A stretch of 64,000 bases of DNA from Bugula neritina. Its lineage: Eukaryota; Bryozoa; Gymnolaemata; Cheilostomatida; Bugulidae. Below the pieces are notes generated by a model. The model made no database searches. It was given only the letters and a program-made list of their open reading frames with translations, and was not told where the DNA came from. Position numbers and translations under genes: made by a program. The stretch lies in assembly GCA_964035545.1 (NCBI GenBank), contig CAXIUT010000126.1, positions 244,501 through 308,500 on the forward strand. Reading direction: 5' to 3'. Below are positions 25,601 through 38,900 of the stretch, piece after piece (the first letter of the stretch is position 1; each line of letters begins with the position of its first letter).

Positions 25601-28600
25601 GTTGCAGTGTATTTCAGTGTGCTACAGCATATTTCAGTATGTTACAGTATATTGCAATGTGTCGCAGTGTATTTCAGTATGTTGCAGTATTTTTCAAGGT
25701 GTTACAGTATATTTCAGTAGTTTACCATATATTTCGGTATGTTGCAGTATATTTCAATGTGTTGCAGTGTATATCAATATGTTACAGTGTATTTGAGCAT
25801 GTTGTAGTATTTTGCAGTGTATTTCAGTGTGTTGCAGTGTATTTCAGTATTTTGCAGTATTTTTCAATGTGTTACAGTGTATTTCGGTATATTACCGTAT
25901 ATTTAAGTATGTCGCAGTATATTTCAGTATGTTGCCGTATGTTTCAGTGTGTTGCAGTATATTTCATTTAGTTGCAGTGTATTTCAATTTGTTCCAGTGT
26001 ATGTCAGTATAATGCAGTATGTTGCAGTGTGTTTCAGTATGTTACAGTGTATTTCAGTATGTTGCAGTATCTTGCAGTACATTTCAGTATGTTTTAGTAT
26101 GTAGCAGTGTATTTCAGTATGTTGCAGTATATTTCAGTATGTTGCAGTATATTTCAGTGTGTTACTGTTTTTTCCAGTATGTTACAACACATTTCCGTAT
26201 ATTAAACTATATTTCAGCGAGTTACAGTATATTTCAATGTGTTGCAGTGTATTGCAATATGTTACAGCGTATTTCGGTATGTTGCAGTGTGTTGCAGTGT
26301 AATTCAGTATATCACATTGTATTTCAGTGTGTTGCAGTTCATTTCAATATGTAGCAGGGTATTTCAGTATAGTGCAGTGTATTTCAGTATGCCACAGCAT
26401 ATTTCAGTATGTTGCAGTATATTGCAATGTGTCGCAGTATATTTCAGTATGTTGCTGTATATTTCAATGTGTTGCAGTGTATATCAATATGTTACAGTGT
26501 ATTTGAGCATGTTGTAGTATTTTGCGGCGTATTTCAGTATGTTGCAGTATCTTGCAGTATATTTCAGCATGTTGCAGTTATTTTCAATGTGTTACAGTAT
26601 GTTTCAGTATATTACCGTATATTTAGGTATGTTGCAGTATATTTCAATGTGTTGCAGTGTATTTCAATATGTTCTAGTGTTTTGCAGTGTATTTCAGTTT
26701 GTTACAGTGTATTTCAGTATGTTGCAGTATGTTGCAGTATGTTTCCATATGTTACAGTGTATTTCAGCATGTTGCAGTATATTTCAGTGAGTTGCAGTGT
26801 ATTTCAGTGTGCTACAGCATATTTCAGTATGTTACAGTATATTGCAATGTGTCGCAGTATATTTCAGTATGTTGCAGTATTTTTCAATGTGTTACAGTAT
26901 ATTTCATTAGTTTACCATATATTTCGGTGTGTTGCAGTATATTTCAATGTGTTGCAGTGTATTTCAATATGTTGTAGTTTTTGCAGAATATTTCAGTGTG
27001 TTGCAGTGTACTTTAGTATTTTGCAGTATTTTTCAATGTGGTACAGTATATTTCTGTATATTACCGTATATTTAGGTATGTTTCAGTATATTTCAATCTG
27101 TTGCAGTGTATTTCAATATGTTGTAGTATGTTGCAGTGTATTTCAGTATGTTACAGTGTATTTCAGTATGTTGCAGTATATTTCAGTATGTTACAGTGTA
27201 TTTCAGTATGTTGCAGTATATTTCAGTGTGTTACAGTGTATTTCAGTATGTTGTAGTATATTTCAGTGTGTTACAGTATACTTCAGTATGTTGCAGTATT
27301 TTTCAATGTGTTGCAGTGTATTTCAATATGTTACAGCGTATTTCAGTATGTTGCAGTGTATTTCAGTATGTAGCAGGGTATTTCAGTATGTTGCAGTGCA
27401 TTTCAGTATGCTACAGCATATTTCAGTATGTTGCAGTATATTGCAATGTGTCGCAGTATATTTCAGTATGTTGCTGTATATTTCAATGTGTTACAGTATA
27501 TTTCAGTAGTTTATCATACATTTCGGTACGTTGCAGTATATTTCAATGTGTTGCAGTGTATTTCAATATGTTACAGTGTATTTCAGTATGTTGTAGTATT
27601 TTGCCGCGTATTTCAGTATGTTGCAGTATCTTGCAGTGTATTTCAGTATGTTGCAGTATTTTTCAATGTGTTACCGTATATTTCAGTATATTACCATATA
27701 TTTAGGTATGTTGCAGTATATTTCAATGTGTTGCAGTGTATTTCAATATGTTCTAGTAATTTGTGGTGTATTTCAGTATGTTACAGTGTATTTCAGTATG
27801 TTGCAGTATGTTTCAATATGTTACAGTGTATTTCAGTATTTTGCAGTATATTTCAGTGAGTTGCAGTGTATTTCAGTGTGCTACAGCATATTTCAGTATG
27901 TTGCAGTATATTGCAATGTGTCGCAGTATGTTGCAGTATTTTTCAATGTGTTACAGTATATTTCAGTAGTTTACCATATATTTCGGTATGTTGCAGTATA
28001 TTTCAATGTGTTGCAGTGTATATCAATATGTTACAGTGTATTTGAGCATGTTGTAGTATTTTGCAGTGTATTTCAGTATGTTACAGTGTATTTCAGTATG
28101 TTGCAGTATGTTTCAATATGTTACAGTGTATTTCAGTATTTTGCAGTATATTTCAGTGAGTTGCAGTGTATTTCAGTGTGCTACAGCATATTTCAGTATG
28201 TTACAGTATATTGCAATGTGTCGCAGTGTATTTCAGTATGTTGCAGTATTTTTCAAGGTGTTACAGTATATTTCAGTAGTTTACCATATATTTCGGTATG
28301 TTGCAGTATATTTCAATGTGTTGCAGTGTATATCAATATGTTACAGTGTATTTGAGCATGTTGTAGTATTTTGCAGTGTATTTCAGTGTGTTGCAGTGTA
28401 TTTCAGTATTTTGCAGTATTTTTTAAATGTGTTACAGTGTATTTCGGTATATTACCGTATATTTAGGTATGTCGCAGTATATTTCAGTATGTTGCCGTAT
28501 GTTTCAGTGTGTTGCAGTATATTTCATTTAGTTGCAGTGTATTTCAATTTGTTCCAGTGTATGTCAGTATAATGCAGTATGTTGCAGTGTGTTTCAGTAT

Positions 28601-31085
28601 GTTACAGTGTATTTCAGTATGTTGCAGTATCTTGCAGTACATTTCAGTATGTTTTATTATGTAGCAGTGTATTTCAGTATGTTGCAATATATTTCAGTAT
28701 GTTGCAGTATATTTCAGTGTGTTACTGTTTTTTCCAGTATGTTACAACACATTTCCGTATATTAAACTATATTTCAGCGAGTTACAGTATATTTCAATGT
28801 GTTGCAGTGTATTGCAATATGTTACAGCGTATTTCGGTATGTTGCAGTGTGTTGCAGTGTAATTCAGTATATTACATTGTATTTCAGTGTGTTGCAGTTC
28901 ATTTCAATATGTAGCAGGGTATTTCAGTATAGTGCAGTGTATTTCAGTATGCTACAGCATATTTCAGTATGTTGCAGTATATTGCAATGTGTCGCAGTAT
29001 ATTTCAGTATGTTGCAGTACGTTGCAGTATGTTTCAATATGTTACGGTGTATTTCAGTATGTTGCAGTATTTTTCAATGTGTTAAAGTGTATTTCAGTAG
29101 TTTACCATATATTTCGGTATGTTGCAGTATATTTCAATGTGTTGCAGTGTATTTCAATATGTTACAGCGTATTTCAGTATGGTGCAGTGTATTTCAGTAT
29201 GCAGCAGGGTATTTCAGTATGTTGCAGTGCATTTCGGTATGCTACAGCATATTTCAGTATGTTGCAGTATATTGCAATGTGTCGCAGTATATTTCAGTAT
29301 GTTGCTGTATATTTCAATGTGTTGCAGTATATTTCAGTATGTAGCAGTGTATTTCAGTATGTTGCAGTATATTTCAGTGAGTTGCAGTAAATTTCAGTGT
29401 GCTACAACATATTTCAGTGTGTTACAGTATATTGCAATGTGTCGCAGTATATTTCAGTATGTTGCAGTATTGTTCAATGTGTTACAGTATATTTCAGTAG
29501 TTTACCATACATTTCAGGACGTCGCAGTATATTTCAATGTGTTGCAGTGTATTTCAATATGTTACAGTGTATTTCAGTATGTTGTAGTATTTTGCGGCGT
29601 ATTTCAGTATATTGCAGTATCTTGCAGTATATTTCAGCATGTTGCAGTTATTTTCAATGTGTTACAGTATGTTGCAGTATATTTCAATGTGTTGCAGTGT
29701 ATTTCAATATGTTCTTGTGTTTTGCAGTGTATTTCAGTTTGTTACAGTGTATTTCAGTATGTTGCAGTATGTTGCAGTATGTTTCAATATGTTACAGTGT
29801 ATTTCGGCATGTTGCAGTATATTTCAGTGAGTTGCAGTGTATTTCAGTGTGCTACAGCATATTTCAGTATGTTACAGTATATTGCAATGTGTCGCAGTAT
29901 ATTTCAGTATGTTGCAATATTTTTCAATGTGTTACAGTATATTTCATTAGTTTACCATATATTTCGGTGTGTTGCAGTATATTTCAATGTGTTGCAGTGT
30001 ATTTCAATATGTTGTAGTATGTTGCAGTGTATTTCAGTATGTTACAGTGTATTTCAGTATGTTGCAGTATATTTCAGTATGTTACAGTGTATTTCAGTAT
30101 GTTGCAGTATATTTCAGTGTGTTACAGTGTATTTCAGTATGTTGTAGTATATTTCAGTGTGTTACAGTATATTTCAGTATGTTGCAGTATTTTTCAATGT
30201 GTTGCAGTGTATTTCAATATGTTACAGCGTATTTCAGTATGTTGCAGTGTATTTCAGTATGTAGCAGGGTATTTCAGTATGTTGCAGTGCATTTCAGTAT
30301 GCTACAGCATATTTCAGTATGTTGCAGTATATTACAATGTGTCGCAGTATATTTCAGTATGTTACTGTATATTTCAATGTGTTACAGTATATTTCAGTAG
30401 TTTACCATACATTTCGGTACGTTGCAGTATATTTCAATGTGTTGCAGTGTATTTCAGTATTTTGCAGTATGTTTCAATGTGTTACAGTGTATTTCGGTAT
30501 ATTACCGTATATTTAAGTATGTCGCAGTATATTTCAGTATGTTGCCGTATGTTTCAGTGTGTTGCAGTATATTTCATTTAGTTGCAGTGTATTTCAATTT
30601 GTTCCAGTGTATGTCAGTATAATGCAGTATGTTGCAGTGTGTTTCAGTATGTTACAGTGTATTTCAGTATGTTGCAGTATCTTGCAGTACATTTCAGTAT
30701 GTTTTAGTATGTAGCAGTGTATTTCAGTATGTTGCAGTATATTTCAGTATGTTGCAGTATATTTCAGTGTGTTACTGTTTTTTCCAGTATGTTCCAACAC
30801 ATTTCCGTATATTAAACTATATTTCAGCGAGTTACAGTATATTTCAATGTGTTGCAGTGTATTGCAATATGTTACAGCGTATTTCGGTATGTTGCAGTGT
30901 GTTGCAGTGTAATTCAGTATATTACATTGTATTTCAGTGTGTTGCAGTTCATTTCAATATGTAGCAGGGTATTTCAGTATAGTGCAGTGTATTTCAGTAT
31001 GCCACAGCATATTTCAGTATGTTGCAGTATATTGCAATGTGTCGCAGTATATTTCAGTATGTTGCTGTATATTTCAATGTGTTAC
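22690..31085 (+). repeat. Large higher-order block, copy 1 (about 8.4 kb)
   Basis: It matches 32970-41385 at an offset of 10,280, changing to 10,301 after a 21-bp deletion at about 26,976 in this copy. Signature segments at 24113, 26163, 28723 and 30773 pair with 34393, 36443, 39024 and 41074. Private differences include C at 23750 in TTGAGCAC (T in the other copy), an ATTGCAGTAT variant at 29611, and GTTCCAACAC at 30791. It diverges from its partner at about 31,081, where this copy continues with the TTTATCATAC type. Confidence 0.88.
26970..26985 (+). other. 21-bp deletion relative to the paralogous block
   Basis: In the partner block (37231-37290) an ATTTCAATAT monomer is followed by GTTACAGTGT ATTTCAGCAT and then GTTGTAGTTT TTTGCAG. 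Here the two middle monomers and one T of the T-run are missing. Loss of two whole monomers plus one base shifts the 10-bp register by one and changes the paralog offset from 10,280 to 10,301. Confidence 0.88.
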
Positions 31086-32969
31086 AGTATATTTCAGTAG
31101 TTTATCATACATTTCGGTACATTGCAGTATATTTCAATGTGTTGCAGTGTATTTCAATATGTTACAGTGTATTTCAGTTTGTTGTAGTATTTTGCCGCGT
31201 ATTTCAGTATGTTGCAGTATCTTGCAGTGTATTTCAGTATGTTGCAGTATTTTTCAATGTGTTACCGTATATTTCAGTATATTACCATATATTTAGGTAT
31301 GTTGCAGTATATTTCAATGTGTTGCAGTGTATTTCAATATGTTCTAGTAATTTGTGGTGTATTTCAGTATGTTACAGTGTATTTCAGTATGTTGCAGTAT
31401 GTTTCAATATGTTACAGTGTATTTCAGTATTTTGCAGTATATTTCAGTGAGTTGCAGTGTATTTCAGTGTGCTACAGCATATTTCAGTATGTTGCAGTAT
31501 ATTGCAATGTGTCGCAGTATGTTGTAGTATTTTTCAATGTGTTACAGTATATTTCAGTAGTTTACCATATATTTCGGTATGTTGCAGTATATTTCAATGT
31601 GTTGCAGTGTATATCAATATGTTACAGTGTATTTGAGCATGTTGTAGTATTTTGCAGTGTATTTCAGTATGTTACAGTGTATTTCAGTATGTTGCAGTAT
31701 GTTTCAATATGTTACAGTGTATTTCAGTATTTTGCAGTATATTTCAGTGAGTTGCAGTGTATTTCAGTGTGCTACAGCATATTTCAGTATGTTACAGTAT
31801 ATTGCAATGTGTCGCAGTGTATTTCAGTATGTTGCAATATATTTCAGTATGTTGCAGTATATTTCAGTGTGTTACTGTTTTTTCCAGTATGTTACAACAC
31901 ATTTCCGTATATTAAACTATATTTCAGCGAGTTACAGTATATTTCAATGTGTTGCAGTGTATTGCAATATGTTACAGCGTATTTCGGTATGTTGCAGTGT
32001 GTTGCAGTGTAATTCAGTATATTACATTGTATTTCAGTGTGTTGCAGTTCATTTCAATATGTAGCAGGGTATTTCAGTATAGTGCAGTGTATTTCAGTAT
32101 GCTACAGCATATTTCAGTATGTTGCAGTATATTGCAATGTGTCGCAGTATATTTCAGTATGTTGCAGTACGTTGCAGTATGTTTCAATATGTTACGGTGT
32201 ATTTCAGTATGTTGCAGTATTTTTCAATGTGTTAAAGTGTATTTCAGTAGTTTACCATATATTTCGGTATGTTGCAGTATATTTCAATGTGTTGCAGTGT
32301 ATTTCAATATGTTACAGCGTATTTCAGTATGGTGCAGTGTATTTCAGTATGCAGCAGGGTATTTCAGTATGTTGCAGTGCATTTCGGTATGCTACAGCAT
32401 ATTTCAGTATGTTGCAGTATATTGCAATGTGTCGCAGTATATTTCAATATGTTGCTGTATATTTCAATGTGTTGCAGTATATTTCAGTATGTAGCAGTGT
32501 ATTTCAGTATGTTGCAGTATATTTCAGTGAGTTGCAGTAAATTTCAGTGTGCTACAACATATTTCAGTGTGTTACAGTATATTGCAATGTGTCGCAGTAT
32601 ATTTCAGTATGTTGCAGTATTGTTCAATGTGTTACAGTATATTTCGGTAGTTTACCATACATTTCAGGACGTCGCAGTATATTTCAATGTGTTGCAGTGT
32701 ATTTCAATATGTTACAGTGTATTTCAGTATGTTGTAGTATTTTGCGGCGTATTTCAGTATGTTGCAGTATCTTGCAGTATATTTCAGCATGTTGCAGTTA
32801 TTTTCAATGTGTTACAGTATGTTGCAGTATATTTCAATGTGTTGCAGTGTATTTCAATATGTTCTTGTGTTTTGCAGTGTATTTCAGTTTGTTACAGTGT
32901 ATTTCAGTATGTTGCAGTATGTTGCAGTATGTTTCAATATGTTACAGTGTATTTCAGCATGTTGCAGAA
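31086..32969 (+). repeat. Satellite linker between the two 8.4-kb blocks
   Basis: It carries a signature segment at 31873, 1,100 bp after the previous one, which is the shortest interval but one in the window. Near 31,832 the sequence jumps, in register, from a GTGTCGCAGTGTATTTCAG context directly into the GTTGCAATAT type that normally precedes a signature. Near 32,966 it jumps again at a GCAGAATTTTTCAATG motif into the start of the second 8.4-kb block. From about 31,850 to 32,960 it follows 28,700-29,810 at offset 3,150. It is satellite throughout. Confidence 0.75.
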
Positions 32970-35900
32970 TTTTTCAATGTGTTGCAGTGTATTTCAATAT
33001 GTTACAGCGTATTTCAGTATGTTGCAGTGTATTTCAGTATGTAGCAGGGTATTTCAGTATGTTGCAGTGCATTTCAGTATGCTACAGCATATTTCAGTAT
33101 GTTGCAGTATATTACAATGTGTCGCAGTATATTTCAGTATGTTGCTGTATATTTCAATGTGTTACAGTATATTTCAGTAGTTTACCATACATTTCGGTAC
33201 GTTGCAGTATATTTCAATGTGTTGCAGTGTATTTCAATATGTTACAGTGTATTTCAGTATGTTGTAGTATTTTGCCGCGTATTTCAGTATGTTGCAGTAT
33301 CTTGCAGTGTATTTCAGTATGTTGCAGTATTTTTCAATGTGTTACCGTATATTTCAGTATATTACCATATATTTAGGTATGTTGCAGTATATTTCAATGT
33401 GTTGCAGTGTATTTCAATATGTTCTAGTAATTTGTGGTGTATTTCAGTATGTTACAGTGTATTTCAGTATGTTGCAATATGTTTCAATATGTTACAGTGT
33501 ATTTCAGTATTTTGCAGTATATTTCATTGAGTTGCAGTGTATTTCAGTGTGCTACAGCATATTTCAGTATGTTGCAAAATATTGCAATGTGTCGCAGTAT
33601 GTTGCAGTATTTTTCAATGTGTTACAGTATATTTCAGTAGTTTACCATATATTTCGGTATGTTGCAGTATATTTCAATGTGTTGCAGTGTATATCAATAT
33701 GTTACAGTGTATTTGAGCATGTTGTAGTATTTTGCAGTGTATTTCAGTATGTTACAGTGTATTTCAGTATGTTGCAGTATGTTTCAATATGTTACAGTGT
33801 ATTTCAGTGTTTTGCAGTATATTTCAGTGAGTTGCAGTGTATTTCAGTGTGCTACAGTATATTTCAGTATGTTACAGTATATTGCAATGTGTCGCAGTGT
33901 ATTTCAGTATGTTGCAGTATTTTTCAAGGTGTTACAGTATATTTCAGTAGTTTACCATATATTTCGGTATGTTGCAGTATATTTCAATGTGTTGCAGTGT
34001 ATATCAATATGTTACAGTGTATTTGAGCATGTTGTAGTATTTTGCAGTGTATTTCAGTGTGTTGCAGTGTATTTCAGTATTTTGCAGTATTTTTCAATGT
34101 GTTACAGTGTATTTCGGTATATTACCGTATATTTAGGTATGTCGCAGTATATTTCAGTATGTTGCCGTATGTTTCAGTGTGTTGCAGTATATTTCATTTA
34201 GTTGCAGTGTATTTCAATTTGTTCCAGTGTATGTCAGTATAATGCAGTATGTTGCAGTGTGTTTCAGTATGTTACACTGTATTTCAGTATGTTGCAGTAT
34301 CTTGCAGTACATTTCAGTATGTTTTAGTATGTAGCAGTGTATTTCAGTATGTTGCAGTATATTTCAGTATGTTGCAGTATATTTCAGTGTGTTACTGTTT
34401 TTTCCAGTATGTTACAACACATTTCCGTATATTAAACTATATTTCAGCGAGTTACAGTATATTTCAATGTGTTGCAGTGTATTGCAATATGTTACAGCGT
34501 ATTTCGGTATGTTGCAGTGTGTTGCAGTGTAATTCAGTATATTACATTGTATTTCAGTGTGTTGCAGTTCATTTCAATATGTAGCAGGGTATTTCAGTAT
34601 AGTGCAGTGTATTTCAGTATGCTACAGCATATTTCAGTATGTTGCAGTATATTGCAATGTGTCGCAGTATATTTCAGTATGTTGCAGTACGTTGCAGTAT
34701 GTTTCAATATGTTACGGTGTATTTCAGTATGTTGCAGTATATTTCGGTGAGTTGCAGTGTATTTCAGTGTGCTACAGCATATTTCAGTATGTTACAGTAT
34801 ATTGCAATCTGTCGCAGTATATTTCAGTTTGTTGCAGTGTTTTTCAATGTGTTACAGTATATTTCATTAGTTTACCATATATTTCGGTATGTTGCAGTAT
34901 ATTTCAATATGTTACAGTGTATTTCAGCATGTTGTAGTTTTTTGCAGAATATTTCAGTGTGTTGCAGTGTACTTCAGTATTTTGCAGTATTTTTCAATGT
35001 GTTACAGTATATTTCGGTATATTACCGTATATTTAGGTATGTTTCAGTATATTTCAATCTGTTGCAGTGTATTTCAATATGTTGTAGTATGTTGCAGTGT
35101 ATTTCAGTATGTTACAGTGTATTTCAGTATGTTGCAGTATATTTCAGTATGTTACAGTGTATTTCAGTATGTTGCAGTATATTTCAGTGTGTTACAGTGT
35201 ATTTCAGTATGTTGTAGTATATTTCAGTGTGTTACAGTATATTTCAGTATGTTGCAGTATTTCTCAATGTGTTAAAGTGTATTTCAGTAGTTTACCATAT
35301 ATTTCGGTATGTTGCAGTATATTTCAGTGTGTTGCAGTGTATTTCAATATGTTACAGCGTATTTCAGTATGTTGCAGTGTGTTTCAGTATGTAGCAGGGT
35401 ATTTCAGTATGTTGCAGTGCATTTCAGTATGCTACAGCATATTTCAGTATGTTGCAGTATATTGCAATGTGTCGCAGTATATTTCAGTATGTTGCTGTAT
35501 ATTTCAATGTGTTACAGTATATTTCAGTAGTTTACCATACACTTCGGTACGTTGCAGTATATTTCAATGTGTTGCAGTGTATTTCAATATGTTACAGTGT
35601 ATTTCTGTATGTTGTAGTATTTTGCCGCGTATTTCAGTATGTTGCAGTATCTTGCAGTGTATTTCAGTATGTTGCAGTATTTTTCAATGTGTTACCGTAT
35701 ATTTCAGTATATTACCATATATTTAGGTATGTTGCAGTATATTTCAATGTGTTGCAGTGTATTTCAATATGTTCTAGTAATTTGCAGTGTATTTCAGTAT
35801 GTTACAGTGTATTTCAGTATGTTGCAGTATGTTTCAATATGTTACAGTGTATTTCAGTATTTTGCAGTATATTTCAGTGAGTTGCAGTGTATTTCAGTGT

Positions 35901-38900
35901 GCTACAGCATATTTCAGTATGTTACAGTATATTGCAATGTGTCGCAGTGTATTTCAGTATGTTGCAGTATTTTTCAAGGTGTTACAGTATATTTCAGTAG
36001 TTTACCATATATTTCGGTATGTTGCAGTATATTTCAATGTGTTGCAGTGTATATCAATATGTTACAGTGTATTTGAGCATGTTGTAGTATTTTGCAGTGT
36101 ATTTCAGTGTGTTGCAGTGTATTTCAGTATTTTGCAGTATTTTTCAATGTGTTACAGTGTATTTCGGTATATTACCGTATATTTAAGTATGTCGCAGTAT
36201 ATTTCAGTATGTTGCCGTATGTTTCAGTGTGTTGCAGTATATTTCATTTAGTTGCAGTGTATTTCAATTTGTTCCAGTGTATGTCAGTATAATGCAGTAT
36301 GTTGCAGTGTGTTTCAGTATGTTACAGTGTATTTCAGTATGTTGCAGTATCTTGCAGTACATTTCAGTATGTTTTAGTATGTAGCAGTGTATTTCAGTAT
36401 GTTGCAGTATATTTCAGTATGTTGCAGTATATTTCAGTGTGTTACTGTTTTTTCCAGTATGTTACAACACATTTCCGTATATTAAACTATATTTCAGCGA
36501 GTTACAGTATATTTCAATGTGTTGCAGTGTATTGCAATATGTTACAGCGTATTTCGGTATGTTGCAGTGTGTTGCAGTGTAATTCAGTATATTACATTGT
36601 ATTTCAGTGTGTTGCAGTTCATTTCAATATGTAGCAGGGTATTTCAGTATAGTGCAGTGTATTTCAGTATGCCACAGCATATTTCAGTATGTTGCAGTAT
36701 ATTGCAATGTGTCGCAGTATATTTCAGTATGTTGCTGTATATTTCAATGTGTTGCAGTGTATATCAATATGTTACAGTGTATTTGAGCATGTTGTAGTAT
36801 TTTGCGGCGTATTTCAGTATGTTGCAGTATCTTGCAGTATATTTCAGCATGTTGCAGTTATTTTCAATGTGTTACAGTATGTTTCAGTATATTACCGTAT
36901 ATTTAGGTATGTTGCAGTATATTTCAATGTGTTGCAGTGTATTTCAATATGTTCTAGTGTTTTGCAGTGTATTTCAGTTTGTTACAGTGTATTTCAGTAT
37001 GTTGCAGTATGTTGCAGTATGTTTCCATATGTTACAGTGTATTTCAGCATGTTGCAGTATATTTCAGTGAGTTGCAGTGTATTTCAGTGTGCTACAGCAT
37101 ATTTCAGTATGTTACAGTATATTGCAATGTGTCGCAGTATATTTCAGTATGTTGCAGTATTTTTCAATGTGTTACAGTATATTTCATTAGTTTACCATAT
37201 ATTTCGGTGTGTTGCAGTATATTTCAATGTGTTGCAGTGTATTTCAATATGTTACAGTGTATTTCAGCATGTTGTAGTTTTTTGCAGAATATTTCAGTGT
37301 GTTGCAGTGTACTTTAGTATTTTGCAGTATTTTTCAATGTGTTACAGTATATTTCGGTATATTACCGTATATTTAGGTATGTTTCAGTATATTTCAATCT
37401 GTTGCAGTGTATTTCAATATGTTGTAGTATGTTGCAGTGTATTTCAGTATGTTACAGTGTATTTCAGTATGTTGCAGTATATTTCAGTATGTTACAGTGT
37501 ATTTCAGTATGTTGCAGTATATTTCAGTGTGTTACAGTGTATTTCAGTATGTTGTAGTATATTTCAGTGTGTTACAGTATATTTCAGTATGTTGCAGTAT
37601 TTTTCAATGTGTTGCAGTGTATTTCAATATGTTACAGCGTATTTCAGTATGTTGCAGTGTATTTCAGTATGTAGCAGGGTATTTCAGTATGTTGCAGTGC
37701 ATTTCAGTATGCTACAGCATATTTCAGTATGTTGCAGTATATTGCAATGTGTCGCAGTATATTTCAGTATGTTGCTGTATATTTCAATGTGTTACAGTAT
37801 ATTTCAGTAGTTTATCATACATTTCGGTACGTTGCAGTATATTTCAATGTGTTGCAGTGTATTTCAATATGTTACAGTGTATTTCAGTATGTTGTAGTAT
37901 TTTGCCGCGTATTTCAGTATGTTGCAGTATCTTGCAGTGTATTTCAGTATGTTGCAGTATTTTTCAATGTGTTACCGTATATTTCAGTATATTACCATAT
38001 ATTTAGGTATGTTGCAGTATATTTCAATGTGTTGCAGTGTATTTCAATATGTTCTAGTAATTTGTGGTGTATTTCAGTATGTTACAGTGTATTTCAGTAT
38101 GTTGCAGTATGTTTCAATATGTTACAGTGTATTTCAGTATTTTGCAGTATATTTCAGTGAGTTGCAGTGTATTTCAGTGTGCTACAGCATATTTCAGTAT
38201 GTTGCAGTATATTGCAATGTGTCGCAGTATGTTGCAGTATTTTTCAATGTGTTACAGTATATTTCAGTAGTTTACCATATATTTCGGTATGTTGCAGTAT
38301 ATTTCAATGTGTTGCAGTGTATATCAATATGTTACAGTGTATTTGAGCATGTTGTAGTATTTTGCAGTGTATTTCAGTATGTTACAGTGTATTTCAGTAT
38401 GTTGCAGTATGTTTCAATATGTTACAGTGTATTTCAGTATTTTGCAGTATATTTCAGTGAGTTGCAGTGTATTTCAGTGTGCTACAGCATATTTCAGTAT
38501 GTTACAGTATATTGCAATGTGTCGCAGTGTATTTCAGTATGTTGCAGTATTTTTCAAGGTGTTACAGTATATTTCAGTAGTTTACCATATATTTCGGTAT
38601 GTTGCAGTATATTTCAATGTGTTGCAGTGTATATCAATATGTTACAGTGTATTTGAGCATGTTGTAGTATTTTGCAGTGTATTTCAGTGTGTTGCAGTGT
38701 ATTTCAGTATTTTGCAGTATTTTTTAAATGTGTTACAGTGTATTTCGGTATATTACCGTATATTTAGGTATGTCGCAGTATATTTCAGTATGTTGCCGTA
38801 TGTTTCAGTGTGTTGCAGTATATTTCATTTAGTTGCAGTGTATTTCAATTTGTTCCAGTGTATGTCAGTATAATGCAGTATGTTGCAGTGTGTTTCAGTA

